Below are positions 1 through 7,504 of a DNA stretch of 14,766 nucleotides, in pieces. The position numbers and the translations under genes were made by a program. The notes beneath the pieces are model-generated. The model was not told the origin of the DNA, made no database searches, and saw only the letters and a program-made list of their open reading frames with translations. The stretch covers positions 1-14,766 of the forward strand of contig JBPCJO010000088.1 of the NCBI GenBank assembly GCA_051005235.1, in the 5' to 3' direction. The stretch is from JALQXV01 sp051005235 (lineage in GTDB: Bacteria > Patescibacteriota > Saccharimonadia > Saccharimonadales > 2-12-FULL-41-12). Every line of letters starts with the position of its first letter. Positions within the stretch are counted from its first letter, which is position 1.

Positions 1-52
1 CCATACCCACGGATGTGCCTCACGCAAAGAAGAACTTTTTTAACGCGCTGAT

Positions 53-83
53 CCACCAGCCTAAATTGGTAGGGTTTTTTTTT
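53..83 (+). terminator. Probable rho-independent terminator for a + strand unit entering from the left
   Basis: CCACCA at 53-58 can pair with TGGTaGG at 67-73 (one bulged A, 8-nt loop), followed by nine T residues at 75-83. A competing 4-bp stem is CCTA 60-63 with TAGG 70-73. Two + frames stop just before the hairpin (TAA at 41-43, TGA at 49-51), so it may end a gene whose last codons enter at base 1. That gene is not identifiable. The stem is weak; the T-run is the stronger part. It faces the toxin-antitoxin operon arriving from the right. Confidence 0.45.
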
Positions 84-90
84 AGGGGGC

Positions 91-477
91 TCACTGCGGA
101 AACCAGTATTTAAGCATGCTGGGGTGAGCTATTTTGGTGCCATTATATTCTTTAAGTTTGAGCAGTCCACGATCGGCCGTAATAATAAGCTCAGCTTTTG
201 CCGCCATTGCACACTCTAGAACTTTTGCAATTCGTTGTGTAGGCTGTACCAGTTTGACATACAGCATCACCATATCAATAAATTTAGCAGACTCAACTAC
301 AGAGAATCCAAACTTTACTTCTAACTTATCCCTGATTTCTAACAATATTTCGGGAGATAAAAATAACTGGTACGGCCCATTGGGCTGGGATCGCTTGAGT
401 TGGATATGAGCGTAACTATCCGGCTTGAGGGCTGCGAGGTAGACGTTGCTGTCGAAGACGACTTTTATAGGTTTCAT
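91..477 (-). CDS. PIN-domain toxin of a type II toxin-antitoxin pair
   Basis: 128 residues, the size of a single PIN domain (VapC-like Mg-dependent RNase fold; known members cleave tRNA, rRNA or mRNA). Visible features: strand 1 VVFDSNVYLAAL with acidic D9, the helix SPEILLEI with E43, and LIITADRGLL with D102 near the end. The third acidic position, usually an Asp two residues before a conserved Lys (a DDxK-like patch), appears as QRIAK here, so one metal ligand may be missing. The start at 475-477 is chosen over an upstream in-frame ATG at 529-531 because the protein then begins directly with the first beta strand, and GGAGAG lies just before it as a Shine-Dalgarno. The first 62 bases overlap the 3' end of the antitoxin gene, which suggests translational coupling. 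The fold is clear; activity as a toxin is inferred from the pairing. Confidence 0.85.
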   Translation of the reverse strand: MKPIKVVFDSNVYLAALKPDSYAHIQLKRSQPNGPYQLFLSPEILLEIRDKLEVKFGFSVVESAKFIDMVMLYVKLVQPTQRIAKVLECAMAAKAELIITADRGLLKLKEYNGTKIAHPSMLKYWFPQ

Positions 478-694
478 CACTCTCCAAAAAGTCATATAGC
501 TCTTGTTCGCTGGTAACGCCAAGTTCCGCAAGCTTAGACTCGGTTATGCTAGTAAATTGATCAAGCTGGTCGTTAAAACGATACACCGTTGCCATATCCC
601 GAAATAGATCACTCTTGGATTTTTTAGCGCGTTTGGCCCAGGCGGCTACCTCGCGCTTAATTTCGTCTTCAACCGAAAAACTTATGGTACTCAT
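416..694 (-). CDS. Ribbon-helix-helix antitoxin
   Basis: 92 residues. Residues 1 to about 45 (STISFSVEDEI, then two predicted helices with KSKSDLFRDMA) fit a CopG/MetJ-type ribbon-helix-helix DNA-binding domain: one short strand, then helix-turn-helix. Residues 46-92 are acidic and helical (SEQELYDFLESDE), as expected of the part that wraps a PIN toxin. It is first in its operon and overlaps the toxin gene by 62 bases. Antitoxins of this kind usually repress their own promoter; two inverted repeats lie at and just upstream of the -35 box. The start codon is exactly where transcription should begin (see promoter), so the mRNA is probably leaderless. The homodimer and toxin-binding role are inferred from family knowledge. 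Confidence 0.85.
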   Translation of the reverse strand: MSTISFSVEDEIKREVAAWAKRAKKSKSDLFRDMATVYRFNDQLDQFTSITESKLAELGVTSEQELYDFLESDETYKSRLRQQRLPRSPQAG

Positions 695-700
695 AGGCTT

Positions 701-729
701 ATTGTATCTATCGAGTAACTATTCGTCAA
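701..729 (-). promoter_or_regulatory. Promoter of the toxin-antitoxin operon
   Basis: On the minus strand, -35 TTGACG (724-729), 17-base spacer, -10 TACAAT (701-706). Both match sigma-70 consensus 5 of 6. Only six bases separate the -10 from the ATG at 692-694, so transcription should start on the A of the ATG. Confidence 0.8.
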
Positions 730-742
730 TAATTTTTTATTG
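727..742. repeat. Inverted repeat overlapping the -35 box of the toxin-antitoxin promoter
   Basis: CAATAA-TTTT-TTATTG: perfect 6-bp arms around a 4-base centre. It shares its first three bases with the -35 hexamer, a suitable place for an autorepressor operator. A/T-rich arms of this length can occur by chance. Confidence 0.4.
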
Positions 743-744
743 AA

Positions 745-760
745 CCTAGATAGGTCTAGG
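745..760. repeat. Inverted repeat between gatB and the toxin-antitoxin promoter
   Basis: CCTAGA-TAGG-TCTAGG: perfect 6-bp arms, 4-base centre, two bases beyond the gatB stop codon and about 15 bases upstream of the -35 box of the next operon. As RNA it could form a small hairpin ending the gatB message, but no T-run follows. It could equally be a second operator half for the antitoxin. Confidence 0.45.
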
Positions 761-762
761 AG

Positions 763-2202
763 TTATGCACTAAGTCGTTTTTTTATCAACGTCTGGACCA
801 CTCCCGGGTTAGCCTTACCCTTAGACGCTTTCATAACTTGGCCGACCAAAAAGCCGATTGCCTTCATTTCGCCATTGCGGACATCTTCGGCCGCTTTTTG
901 ATTGTCGGCTAGAGTTTGCTCAACAATTGTTTCGAGTTCGGCACTATCTGATACCTGGAGCACGTCTAGCTCTTTGGCGATAGATTCTGGGTCACCACCA
1001 CCTTGAATCAGTTTCATTAAAATGCTTTTTGCAGCCGTAGAGCTTACTTTTGCTTGGCCAGTTAATTGACTGAGCTTACACAAGGCAGAAGTATCAAGTC
1101 TTAAGTTCTCCCATAGAAGTTCGTCTGCGGCTATAAAGCCTTGTATGTCACCAGCCAGCCATAGCGCGATCCGGCGAATATCTTCTTGAGGAGCACCGGC
1201 GTCCATAAGACTCAGCATGGTTTTGGCAGCTACCAGCTCGTCGATAATGGTTTCGGTAGCCGACTCATCAATCTTGAGTTCACGGAGTTTAGCCCGAACT
1301 TCGGACGGCATAACTGGCATAGCCTGCCGGGCGGCCTCAATACGAGACTGTTCGAGTACAATTGGCGGAATATCTGGATCGGGAAAGTAACGATAATCGT
1401 GTGCGTCTTCTTTGGTGCGTTGGCTGAAGGTTTTTTGTTTGGCGTCGTCCCAGCCTCGGGTTTCCTGAACGATTTCACCACCACTTTCGAGCACTTCGAT
1501 CTGGCGTTTAATTTCATACTCGACGCTTTTTTCGACCGACCGGAAGCTGTTAAGATTTTTTGTCTCACTACGGGTGCCAAGCACGTTTGGGTCTTTGCTG
1601 ACACTGACGTTTACATCAAATCGCATGTTGCCGTAGTATAAATTAGCGTCACTCACCTTGGCATAGCGCATTAATAAATAGAGTTCGTGGGCATAGGCTT
1701 TGGCTTCGACGGCACTTTTAATGTCAGGCTCACTGACGATTTCGAGGAGTGGCGTACCGGCTCGATTTAAATCGATTAAACTGTAGTTTTTTCCAGTTGG
1801 GTGGGTGCTTTTACCGGCGTCTTCTTCCATGTGGGCCCGGGTAACTCCAATCCGTTTTGGTTGGCCGTCTACCTCAATATCGACGTAGCCACCTAAGATA
1901 ATTGGCTGGTAAAGTTGGGAAATCTGATAACCCTTAGGTAAGTCAGGATAAAAATAATGTTTACGGTCGAAAGTGCTAAATAGCTGCGGTTCGGTGCCCA
2001 GGGCAAAAGCGGCGGTTATTGCCAAATCAACGGCGGCACCATTAAGCACCGGCAAAGCGCCTGGCATGCCCAGGCAAATATGGCTAATTAACGTGTTAGG
2101 TGGCGCTTCGCGGGCATCATTGGCAACCGCCGCAAACAATTTGGTGTTGGTTTTGAGCTGGACGTGGCACTCAATGCCTATAGTGGGTAAATAATCGCTC
2201 AT
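763..2202 (-). CDS. gatB: Asp-tRNA(Asn)/Glu-tRNA(Gln) amidotransferase subunit B
   Basis: 479 residues, full length for GatB. With GatA and GatC it converts misacylated Glu-tRNA(Gln) and/or Asp-tRNA(Asn) to the amide form; GatB binds the tRNA and carries the kinase site that activates the acyl group with ATP. Seen: N-terminal catalytic cradle with GIECHVQL (9-16), HMEEDAGK (124-131) and the family signature IDLNRAGTPLLEIV (143-156); then a helical region and a C-terminal YqeY-like tail (about 330-479) that contacts tRNA. Where many GatB proteins have CPVC, this one has SHIC (40-43), losing the first Cys. It starts immediately after the orf135 stop with no gap, so expression is probably coupled. 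Last gene of the Gat operon. Confidence 0.97.
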   Translation of the reverse strand: MSDYLPTIGIECHVQLKTNTKLFAAVANDAREAPPNTLISHICLGMPGALPVLNGAAVDLAITAAFALGTEPQLFSTFDRKHYFYPDLPKGYQISQLYQPIILGGYVDIEVDGQPKRIGVTRAHMEEDAGKSTHPTGKNYSLIDLNRAGTPLLEIVSEPDIKSAVEAKAYAHELYLLMRYAKVSDANLYYGNMRFDVNVSVSKDPNVLGTRSETKNLNSFRSVEKSVEYEIKRQIEVLESGGEIVQETRGWDDAKQKTFSQRTKEDAHDYRYFPDPDIPPIVLEQSRIEAARQAMPVMPSEVRAKLRELKIDESATETIIDELVAAKTMLSLMDAGAPQEDIRRIALWLAGDIQGFIAADELLWENLRLDTSALCKLSQLTGQAKVSSTAAKSILMKLIQGGGDPESIAKELDVLQVSDSAELETIVEQTLADNQKAAEDVRNGEMKAIGFLVGQVMKASKGKANPGVVQTLIKKRLSA

Positions 2203-2610
2203 TTATAATGCCCCAATATCTTTTAAGCCCTGGCGTAAGCCGATAAGTGCTTTTTGGACGTCATTTTTGGTTAACTTTAAAGCCGGGTTGGCGTCTAATT
2301 TAGTACGAAGTTTGTGCCCAAACCAAACCGCGTCGTTGTTGGTAAATGTTTTTTGGGCTTTTACTAAACGTTCACCGGCGCTTTTACCCTTAAAACGCTT
2401 TTTCTTTAGCGCTTCGTCGAGTAGGTTGTCGGCTTCTATGATTGCCAGTACCCACTGCGACTCATCAGAGCATCGATCTTGCAAGCGCTTCCATCGATTG
2501 GCGAAATACTGGCGGCGCAGTCGTTTTGGAGCGAATTTAAAAATAGTAAAGGCGATAATAAGGCTGGCAACTACCGCGACAGCCAATGCGACATATCTCT
2601 CTGGACTCAT
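2203..2610 (-). CDS. Small membrane-anchored helical protein inside the gat operon (function unknown)
   Basis: 135 residues. Residues about 7-27 (ALAVAVVASLIIAFTIF) form one N-terminal transmembrane helix followed by a basic stretch (KRLRRQYFANRWKR), so the rest should lie in the cytoplasm. The soluble part contains WVLAIIEADNLLDEAL, then a KG..AGERL segment, and ends in two helices. I recognise this as the type of small protein (WxxAIIEAD..LD..L) recurrent in CPR genomes, usually annotated hypothetical; no function is known to me. Its ATG overlaps the gatA stop (ATGA) and it carries a strong Shine-Dalgarno, GAGGAGG, seven bases upstream. The gatB ATG follows its stop directly. A role in membrane association of the amidotransferase is possible from position only. 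Confidence 0.85.
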   Translation of the reverse strand: MSPERYVALAVAVVASLIIAFTIFKFAPKRLRRQYFANRWKRLQDRCSDESQWVLAIIEADNLLDEALKKKRFKGKSAGERLVKAQKTFTNNDAVWFGHKLRTKLDANPALKLTKNDVQKALIGLRQGLKDIGAL

Positions 2611-4034
2611 CGGATAACCTCCTCAATATGTTTAGCTACCGATAATAGTTCTCGGTCTTTGTGCTGATCAGCAATTAATTGCAAACCAACTGGTAGCCCA
2701 TTACTTAGCCCTGCGGGAATACTAATAGCCGGAACTCCTGCCAAGTTAACGGCGACCGTCATAATATCGGTCAGATACATTTCGAGCGGATCGCTCGTAT
2801 GCTCACCTATTTTAAAGGCAGTGGTGGGAGATGTAGGGCCTATTAAAATATCAAACGTCTTAAAGGCATCTTTAAATTCATTAACAAGTTTAGTACGCAC
2901 CAACTGGGCTTTTTGATAGTAGGCGTCGTAGTAGCCACTACTCAAAACATACGTCCCGATCATAATGCGGCGCTTTGCCTCGTCACCAAAGCCAGTTGAG
3001 CGGCTGCCCGTATAACTGTGGTCAAGATCTTTGGCCGAGTCATCTGAAAAGCCATACCGCTGGCCGTCGTAACGACTAAGGTTACTGCTTACCTCCGCAG
3101 GGCAAATGACGTAGTAACAGGCCAGTGCTAACGGCAACGACGGCATACTGATTTCTTCGACCTGGCCGCCTGCCTCTTTAATCGCCGTAATGGCTGCCTC
3201 GATAGCCACTTTTACATCTGATTGCAAGCCTTCTTCGAAGTATTCTTTAATTAAGCCAATTTTTAATTTAGATAAATCGATTGCGGGTAAATCAGCGTAC
3301 GAGGCGTCAGATCGAGGTATAGTGGTGCCGTCGAGTTCGTCTTGCCCAGCCATGCACTCTAAAACGAGGGCCGTGTCTTCGACGGTTTTAGTAAGTGGTC
3401 CAATTACATCGGTGCTACTGGCCATTGCCACCACACCGCTGCGCGAAACCAGGCCATAAGTTGGCTTATAACCAACAATACCGCAAAAGCTGGCGGGCAG
3501 ACGAATAGAGCCACCCGTATCGGTGCCGAGGGCAAACGGCGCCAGGTCGAGAGCCACACTGGCAGCCGAACCACCCGAACTACCGCCAGGCACCCGAGTT
3601 TTATCATACGGGTTAAGCGTTGTCATAACGTCGCTGTTTTCGGTACTACTGCCGTGCGCGAAAGCATCAAGATTCGCTTTGGCCACACAAATGGCACCCT
3701 CTGCTTCTAACTTTTCGATCGCCGTCGATTGGTACGGGGCTTCAAAGCCTTTGAGGATATTGCTGGCAGCTGTTGTCTCGGCGCCAAACACTAAAAAGTT
3801 ATCTTTAGCGATAAACGGAACGCCTGCCAAACGCCCGACAGAATCACCAGCCTGGATTCGACTATCAATTTCGGTCGCTCTGGCGCGGGCGCGTTCAGCA
3901 GTCGGAGCAATAATTGCCTGGTATTCTTGCTTTTCTTCAACTAATTTTAAAGATTTTTCGACTAATTCAATCGCGGTAGTAGTGCCGCTTTGCACGTCAG
4001 CAACGATTTGGGAGATTGGTTTCCATGTAGCCAT
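2607..4034 (-). CDS. gatA: Asp-tRNA(Asn)/Glu-tRNA(Gln) amidotransferase subunit A
   Basis: 475 residues, normal length for GatA. It is the amidase-signature subunit that releases ammonia from glutamine and channels it to GatB. The Ser-cisSer-Lys triad is complete: K77 in GVPFIAKDN, S152 in GGSSGGSAA, S176 in GTDTGGSIRLPASFCG; each sits two residues earlier than in the Staphylococcus aureus enzyme numbering I recall. The amidase core spans nearly the whole protein. The start is two bases after the gatC stop; no strong Shine-Dalgarno is visible, so re-initiation after gatC is likely. Its stop overlaps the next start. No defects seen. Confidence 0.97.
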   Translation of the reverse strand: MATWKPISQIVADVQSGTTTAIELVEKSLKLVEEKQEYQAIIAPTAERARARATEIDSRIQAGDSVGRLAGVPFIAKDNFLVFGAETTAASNILKGFEAPYQSTAIEKLEAEGAICVAKANLDAFAHGSSTENSDVMTTLNPYDKTRVPGGSSGGSAASVALDLAPFALGTDTGGSIRLPASFCGIVGYKPTYGLVSRSGVVAMASSTDVIGPLTKTVEDTALVLECMAGQDELDGTTIPRSDASYADLPAIDLSKLKIGLIKEYFEEGLQSDVKVAIEAAITAIKEAGGQVEEISMPSLPLALACYYVICPAEVSSNLSRYDGQRYGFSDDSAKDLDHSYTGSRSTGFGDEAKRRIMIGTYVLSSGYYDAYYQKAQLVRTKLVNEFKDAFKTFDILIGPTSPTTAFKIGEHTSDPLEMYLTDIMTVAVNLAGVPAISIPAGLSNGLPVGLQLIADQHKDRELLSVAKHIEEVIR

Positions 4035-4036
4035 AG

Positions 4037-4327
4037 TTATGCAAGCATCCGTTTCACTTTAATCTGGCCATTTTCTTGGTCGGGTAAATTTTTTAAGAGT
4101 TCAGCCTGATTAGCATATTCAATGATTTCATCGGGACGAGTTACATTAGTAAGCCCCGTTACCTGGTTGGTTGGCTTTAGCCCTGTGACATCTATGGATT
4201 GGAGTTGTTCTACATAACCGACAATGGCTTGTAATTCATCACGAAAGCGAACTACTTGCTCATCGCTTAAATCAAGTTTACTGAGTCGAGCCAATTTTAA
4301 TATATCGTCACGTGTAAGGTCTGCCAT
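4037..4327 (-). CDS. gatC: Asp-tRNA(Asn)/Glu-tRNA(Gln) amidotransferase subunit C
   Basis: 96 residues, the usual GatC size. GatC is the small helical belt holding GatA and GatB together. Seen: N-terminal DILKLARLSKLDLSDEQ followed by the long helix FRDELQAIVGYVEQLQSID, then TRPDE near residue 65 and a basic end, all typical. First gene of the operon gatC-gatA-orf135-gatB. The ATG lies only eight bases after a consensus extended -10 element and no Shine-Dalgarno precedes it, so the mRNA should have a leader of about two bases. GatCAB in a genome implies that GlnRS and/or AsnRS is absent or not the sole route. Confidence 0.96.
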   Translation of the reverse strand: MADLTRDDILKLARLSKLDLSDEQVVRFRDELQAIVGYVEQLQSIDVTGLKPTNQVTGLTNVTRPDEIIEYANQAELLKNLPDQENGQIKVKRMLA

Positions 4328-4335
4328 GTCCAGTA

Positions 4336-4344
4336 ATTATAACA
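4336..4344 (-). promoter_or_regulatory. Extended -10 promoter of the gat operon
   Basis: Minus-strand TGTTATAAT: perfect -10 hexamer TATAAT (4336-4341) with the extended TGn motif. No good -35 (best TTGTAA, 19 bases upstream). Predicted transcription start near 4329, two bases before the gatC ATG. Confidence 0.7.
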
Positions 4345-4402
4345 GAGTGACCTAGGTGCGTTACAATAGTTAATAGTGTTAAGAATTTAACAGACATAAT
4401 TC

Positions 4403-4431
4403 TTTACATTTAACCTTAAGTAGAGTACAAT
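4403..4431 (+). promoter_or_regulatory. Promoter of the alpha/beta hydrolase gene
   Basis: TTTACA (4403-4408), 17-base spacer, TACAAT (4426-4431); each hexamer matches consensus 5 of 6. Transcription should start near 4438, giving an 80-base leader, much longer than the other predicted leaders in this window. Divergent from the gat promoter; 61 bases separate the two -10/-35 sets. Confidence 0.65.
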
Positions 4432-4444
4432 TTGCTAAAAGACG

Positions 4445-4518
4445 TTAAATATCGAATAATAATTATGCTGTACTGTAATCAACACTTCTTACACCATCAA
4501 GAAATAGCGATATTTTAA
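4445..4518 (+). promoter_or_regulatory. Leader with long-range inverted repeat ending at the hydrolase start codon
   Basis: TTAAATATCG (4445-4454) is complementary to CGATATTTTAA (4508-4518), ten pairs with one bulged T, across a loop of 53 bases. The right arm runs into the first base of the ATG at 4518-4520. No Shine-Dalgarno is present between the arms and the start. If the stem forms in RNA it would cover the initiation site. The arms are A/T-rich, so chance is a real alternative. Confidence 0.3.
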
Positions 4519-5540
4519 TGATGAGAAAATTACCGGATTTTACACATTCTCGCGAACAGCAACCCGATTTACGTTTAATTGAGGCGGATCAACGCAATGA
4601 TGAGCATGATGGTGGCATCTACTTACCCAATCCAGAATATAAAGATCTGGCAATACCAACCACTGTCTACCGTGGCCAAGAAATTATTGGTGGCGCATCG
4701 GTAAAATTCAGTGTGGAAGTTCCAGATGAGATTATAGATACAGTTCCCGTTGTGTATGCTCATGGCTACTGTGCAAAAGAAGCTTATCCTAAACTTAGGA
4801 ACGCTACTGCCCGCAATGGTAAAACTGCCATAACTTTTGATACTCCGAGAGTCCAAAAGAATCTTGCAGGACTTCATCGAAAACATATTTTGAGTCCTGA
4901 GCGTCTGCTTGCGCAAGCAGTCTACGGAGCCATGCGTGGAGCAAGCCGTATTGCCGATGAGACAGAAATTGATACTTCCGTATTTGACTTATCTGGCCAC
5001 TCAATGGGTGGTAGAAGCGCCACACTTGCTGCCCTTCAACATCCTAATCGTGTGCGAACAGTCATATTAAATCAATCTGCCGGTTTATACGATCATAGTT
5101 TTGGAGATCTTGTTCAGCGTATACCGGCATTTGGGAAAGATGATCTTATTCCAGCCATGCGCTCCGGTGAGCTAGCTGATCTTTACGAATTCGGCGGACT
5201 CGCTCTCAATGGCTTGTACTATATTGTGCGAAATCCCCTTAAAACTGCAGTCGAAGGCATTTCAATCAGTAATAGTGATATTCGTCCCGACGTTAAGCGA
5301 CTGAGGGATATTGGTATTAAAACTGCAATCATGATTGGTGAAGCTGATAACTATATTTCTGGAAAGAAAACTCGAGAAGAGAGTGCAGGCTTGGCTGATG
5401 TATTTGTAATTTTTTCGGATCCAAAGGCTAATCATCTTGCACCTCAAAAAATGCCCCTGATGGTAGCCGCAGCACATGCACAAGTCCTCAAGAGACTCCA
5501 CGAAAAAACCTCATTGTCGCTTGTGAGCGATGTTGCTTAA
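4518..5540 (+). CDS. Alpha/beta hydrolase, substrate unknown
   Basis: 340 residues, cytoplasmic (no signal peptide or membrane helix). The fold is shown by the nucleophile elbow GHSMGG (160-165, Ser162), the oxyanion segment AHGYC (81-85), a likely acid D277 in GEADNYIS and a likely His306 in ANHLAP. The triad order Ser-Asp-His is canonical. A lid-like insertion lies about 195-260. The substrate cannot be assigned; esterase, lipase or haloperoxidase-like relatives all share these motifs. The gene is the only long one on the + strand here and looks more A/T-rich than its neighbours, which may point to separate acquisition. Two ATG codons in tandem (4518, 4521) start it, neither with a Shine-Dalgarno. 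Its stop TAA (5538-5540) overlaps the uvrB stop on the other strand. Confidence 0.85.
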   Translation: MMRKLPDFTHSREQQPDLRLIEADQRNDEHDGGIYLPNPEYKDLAIPTTVYRGQEIIGGASVKFSVEVPDEIIDTVPVVYAHGYCAKEAYPKLRNATARNGKTAITFDTPRVQKNLAGLHRKHILSPERLLAQAVYGAMRGASRIADETEIDTSVFDLSGHSMGGRSATLAALQHPNRVRTVILNQSAGLYDHSFGDLVQRIPAFGKDDLIPAMRSGELADLYEFGGLALNGLYYIVRNPLKTAVEGISISNSDIRPDVKRLRDIGIKTAIMIGEADNYISGKKTREESAGLADVFVIFSDPKANHLAPQKMPLMVAAAHAQVLKRLHEKTSLSLVSDVA

Positions 5541-7498
5541 AGCTTTGCTTTTATTTCTTCAATGGTGTCGCGCAGTTCGGCAGCTCGTTCAAACTGCAAG
5601 TTAGCCGAGGCCATCTCCATTTGGGAAGACAGGTCACGTATTAAGTGCTTGTATTCATCTTTTGGTATTTTTTTAAGGTCGACGGCTGGCTTTACAGTCT
5701 TCGCCAGCTCGGCTTGCATGCCTTTGTCGATGCTCTTTTGAATCCCTTCTGGGGTGATACCGTGTTCAATATTGTGAGCTTCTTGGATTTTACGGCGGCG
5801 ATCGGTTTCGTCAATGGTACGCTGCATACTGCCGGTAACCCGGTCGGCGTACATAATCACTCGCCCCTCAACGTGGCGGGCAGCCCGGCCAACGGTTTGA
5901 ATAAGGGCTTGTTCGCTGCGCAAGAAACCCTCTTTGTCGGCGTCAAGAATTGCCACTAAGCTCACCTCGGGCAGGTCAAGCCCTTCGCGCAGCAAGTTAA
6001 TGCCGACGACCACATCGTAAACACCAAGTCGTAAATCGCGCAGTATATCGGTGCGCTCCAGCGTGTCAACTTCGCTGTGCAAGTAGGTAACTTTGATGTT
6101 AATTTCTTTGAGATACTCCGTCAGGTCTTCGGACATGCGCTTGGTGAGAGTAGTCACGAGAACGCGCTGACTTTTCTCGGTGGTGGCCCGGATTTCGGCG
6201 ATTAAGTCATCTACCTGCCCTCCAACGGGACGAATTTCAATCGGCGGATCAATCAGCCCAGTCGGACGGATCACTTGCTGGACGGGCTCGGGGCTGCGGC
6301 TCAGCTCATACTCGGCAGGGGTAGCACTGACGTACACTACTTGATTGATATGGCGCTCAAACTCCTGAAAAGTCAGCGGACGGTTATCGAGCGCGCTGGG
6401 CAACCGAAAGCCATGCTCTACCAACACCTCTTTGCGCGCCCGGTCGCCGTTATACATACCGCGTACCTGGGGTATGGTCATGTGGCTTTCGTCAATAAAC
6501 AATAAATAATCGTCGGGGAAATAGTCCATCAGGGTGGCGGGCTGCTCCCCAGGTTCGCGGTTAGTCAGGTAACGGCTATAATTTTCGATCCCTTTTACAA
6601 ATCCGGTTTCTTCGAGCATTTCAAGGTCGAATTTAGTGCGTTGCTCAAGCCGTTGGGCCTCTAGCAACAGGCCATTTTCGCGAAAAAATCTCAGCCGTTC
6701 GCCTAACTCTTCTTGAATACTGCCCAGGGCGACTTTGAGTTTATCGCGCGGAGTTACGTAGTGACTACCCGGATAGACCTTTAAACTGTCGAGATTTTTA
6801 AGTATCTCGCCCGTTAAAGGGTCGATTTTAGTGATCTTTTCGATGTCGTCACCAAAAAATTCAACCCGATAGGCTAGTTCCTCGCTGGCTGGGAAGATAT
6901 CAACTACATCGCCGCGCACCCGAAAGGTGCTGCGGTGAAAATCGATATCATTTCGTTGATATTGAATATCGGTTAAATGCCGTAAAAGCTTGTCACGCTT
7001 ACGTGTTTCGCCCACCTTAACATTCACCGACATACCATTGTAGTCTTCGACTGACCCAATACCGTAAATACAGCTGACGCTGGCGACGATTAAGACGTCT
7101 TTGCGACTGAGGAGTGACGAGGTGGCCGCGTGGCGCAGACGTTCAATTTCTTCGTTGATCTGGCTGTCCTTTTCGATATAGGTGTCGGATCGGGCAATAT
7201 AGGCTTCTGGCTGATAATAATCGAAGTAACTTACAAAGTAATGGACGGCATTTTCGGGGAAGAACTGCTTAAACTCGCTGTACAGCTGAGCGGCTAAGGT
7301 TTTGTTGTGTGCCATTACTAAGGTTGGTTTTTGAAGGTTCTGCACAAGATTAGCAACGGTGTAGGTCTTGCCGCTGCCCGTTACCCCAAGTAGTGTCTGC
7401 TCTTTTAGCCCACTTTTTAAGCCTTTTGTAAGCGCCTCAATAGCCTTTGGCTGGTCACCGGTGGGCTGGTAGTCTGATTTAATCTGGAATTTAGTCAC
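5537..7498 (-). CDS. uvrB: Excinuclease ABC subunit B
   Basis: 653 residues, near the usual 660-675. UvrB is the damage-verifying helicase-like subunit of nucleotide excision repair, loaded by UvrA and joined by UvrC. Seen: Walker A GVTGSGKT (38-45), the beta-hairpin region YFDYYQPEAY (91-100) that inserts between DNA strands, Walker B DESH (336-339), SAT (391-393), motif V GINLLREGLDLPE, motif VI QTVGRAARH, and a C-terminal UVR domain (about 615-653) that binds UvrC. The start codon is GTG (7496-7498). Only six bases separate it from an extended -10 element, so it is predicted to be leaderless. No terminator lies between it and the converging hydrolase gene. Confidence 0.98.
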   Translation of the reverse strand: MTKFQIKSDYQPTGDQPKAIEALTKGLKSGLKEQTLLGVTGSGKTYTVANLVQNLQKPTLVMAHNKTLAAQLYSEFKQFFPENAVHYFVSYFDYYQPEAYIARSDTYIEKDSQINEEIERLRHAATSSLLSRKDVLIVASVSCIYGIGSVEDYNGMSVNVKVGETRKRDKLLRHLTDIQYQRNDIDFHRSTFRVRGDVVDIFPASEELAYRVEFFGDDIEKITKIDPLTGEILKNLDSLKVYPGSHYVTPRDKLKVALGSIQEELGERLRFFRENGLLLEAQRLEQRTKFDLEMLEETGFVKGIENYSRYLTNREPGEQPATLMDYFPDDYLLFIDESHMTIPQVRGMYNGDRARKEVLVEHGFRLPSALDNRPLTFQEFERHINQVVYVSATPAEYELSRSPEPVQQVIRPTGLIDPPIEIRPVGGQVDDLIAEIRATTEKSQRVLVTTLTKRMSEDLTEYLKEINIKVTYLHSEVDTLERTDILRDLRLGVYDVVVGINLLREGLDLPEVSLVAILDADKEGFLRSEQALIQTVGRAARHVEGRVIMYADRVTGSMQRTIDETDRRRKIQEAHNIEHGITPEGIQKSIDKGMQAELAKTVKPAVDLKKIPKDEYKHLIRDLSSQMEMASANLQFERAAELRDTIEEIKAKL

Positions 7499-7504
7499 CT
7501 GTCT

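Noticed and set aside
51..58. ATCCACCA resembling a tRNA 3' end
   Set aside because: No T-arm or acceptor complement precedes it; the bases are better explained as the left arm of the terminator hairpin.
1186..1641. 151-codon + strand open frame inside gatB
   Set aside because: It lies wholly antisense to strongly conserved GatB codons and its translation shows no domain; a shadow frame.
91..4034. Recoded UGA as in Gracilibacteria or SR1
   Set aside because: UGA ends the PIN protein and gatA at their expected C termini and no in-frame UGA is needed inside any conserved gene.
3523..4062. 179-codon + strand open frame antisense to gatA
   Set aside because: It is the complement of the gatA amidase-signature region; Ala/Ser-rich composition is what antisense of that region gives.
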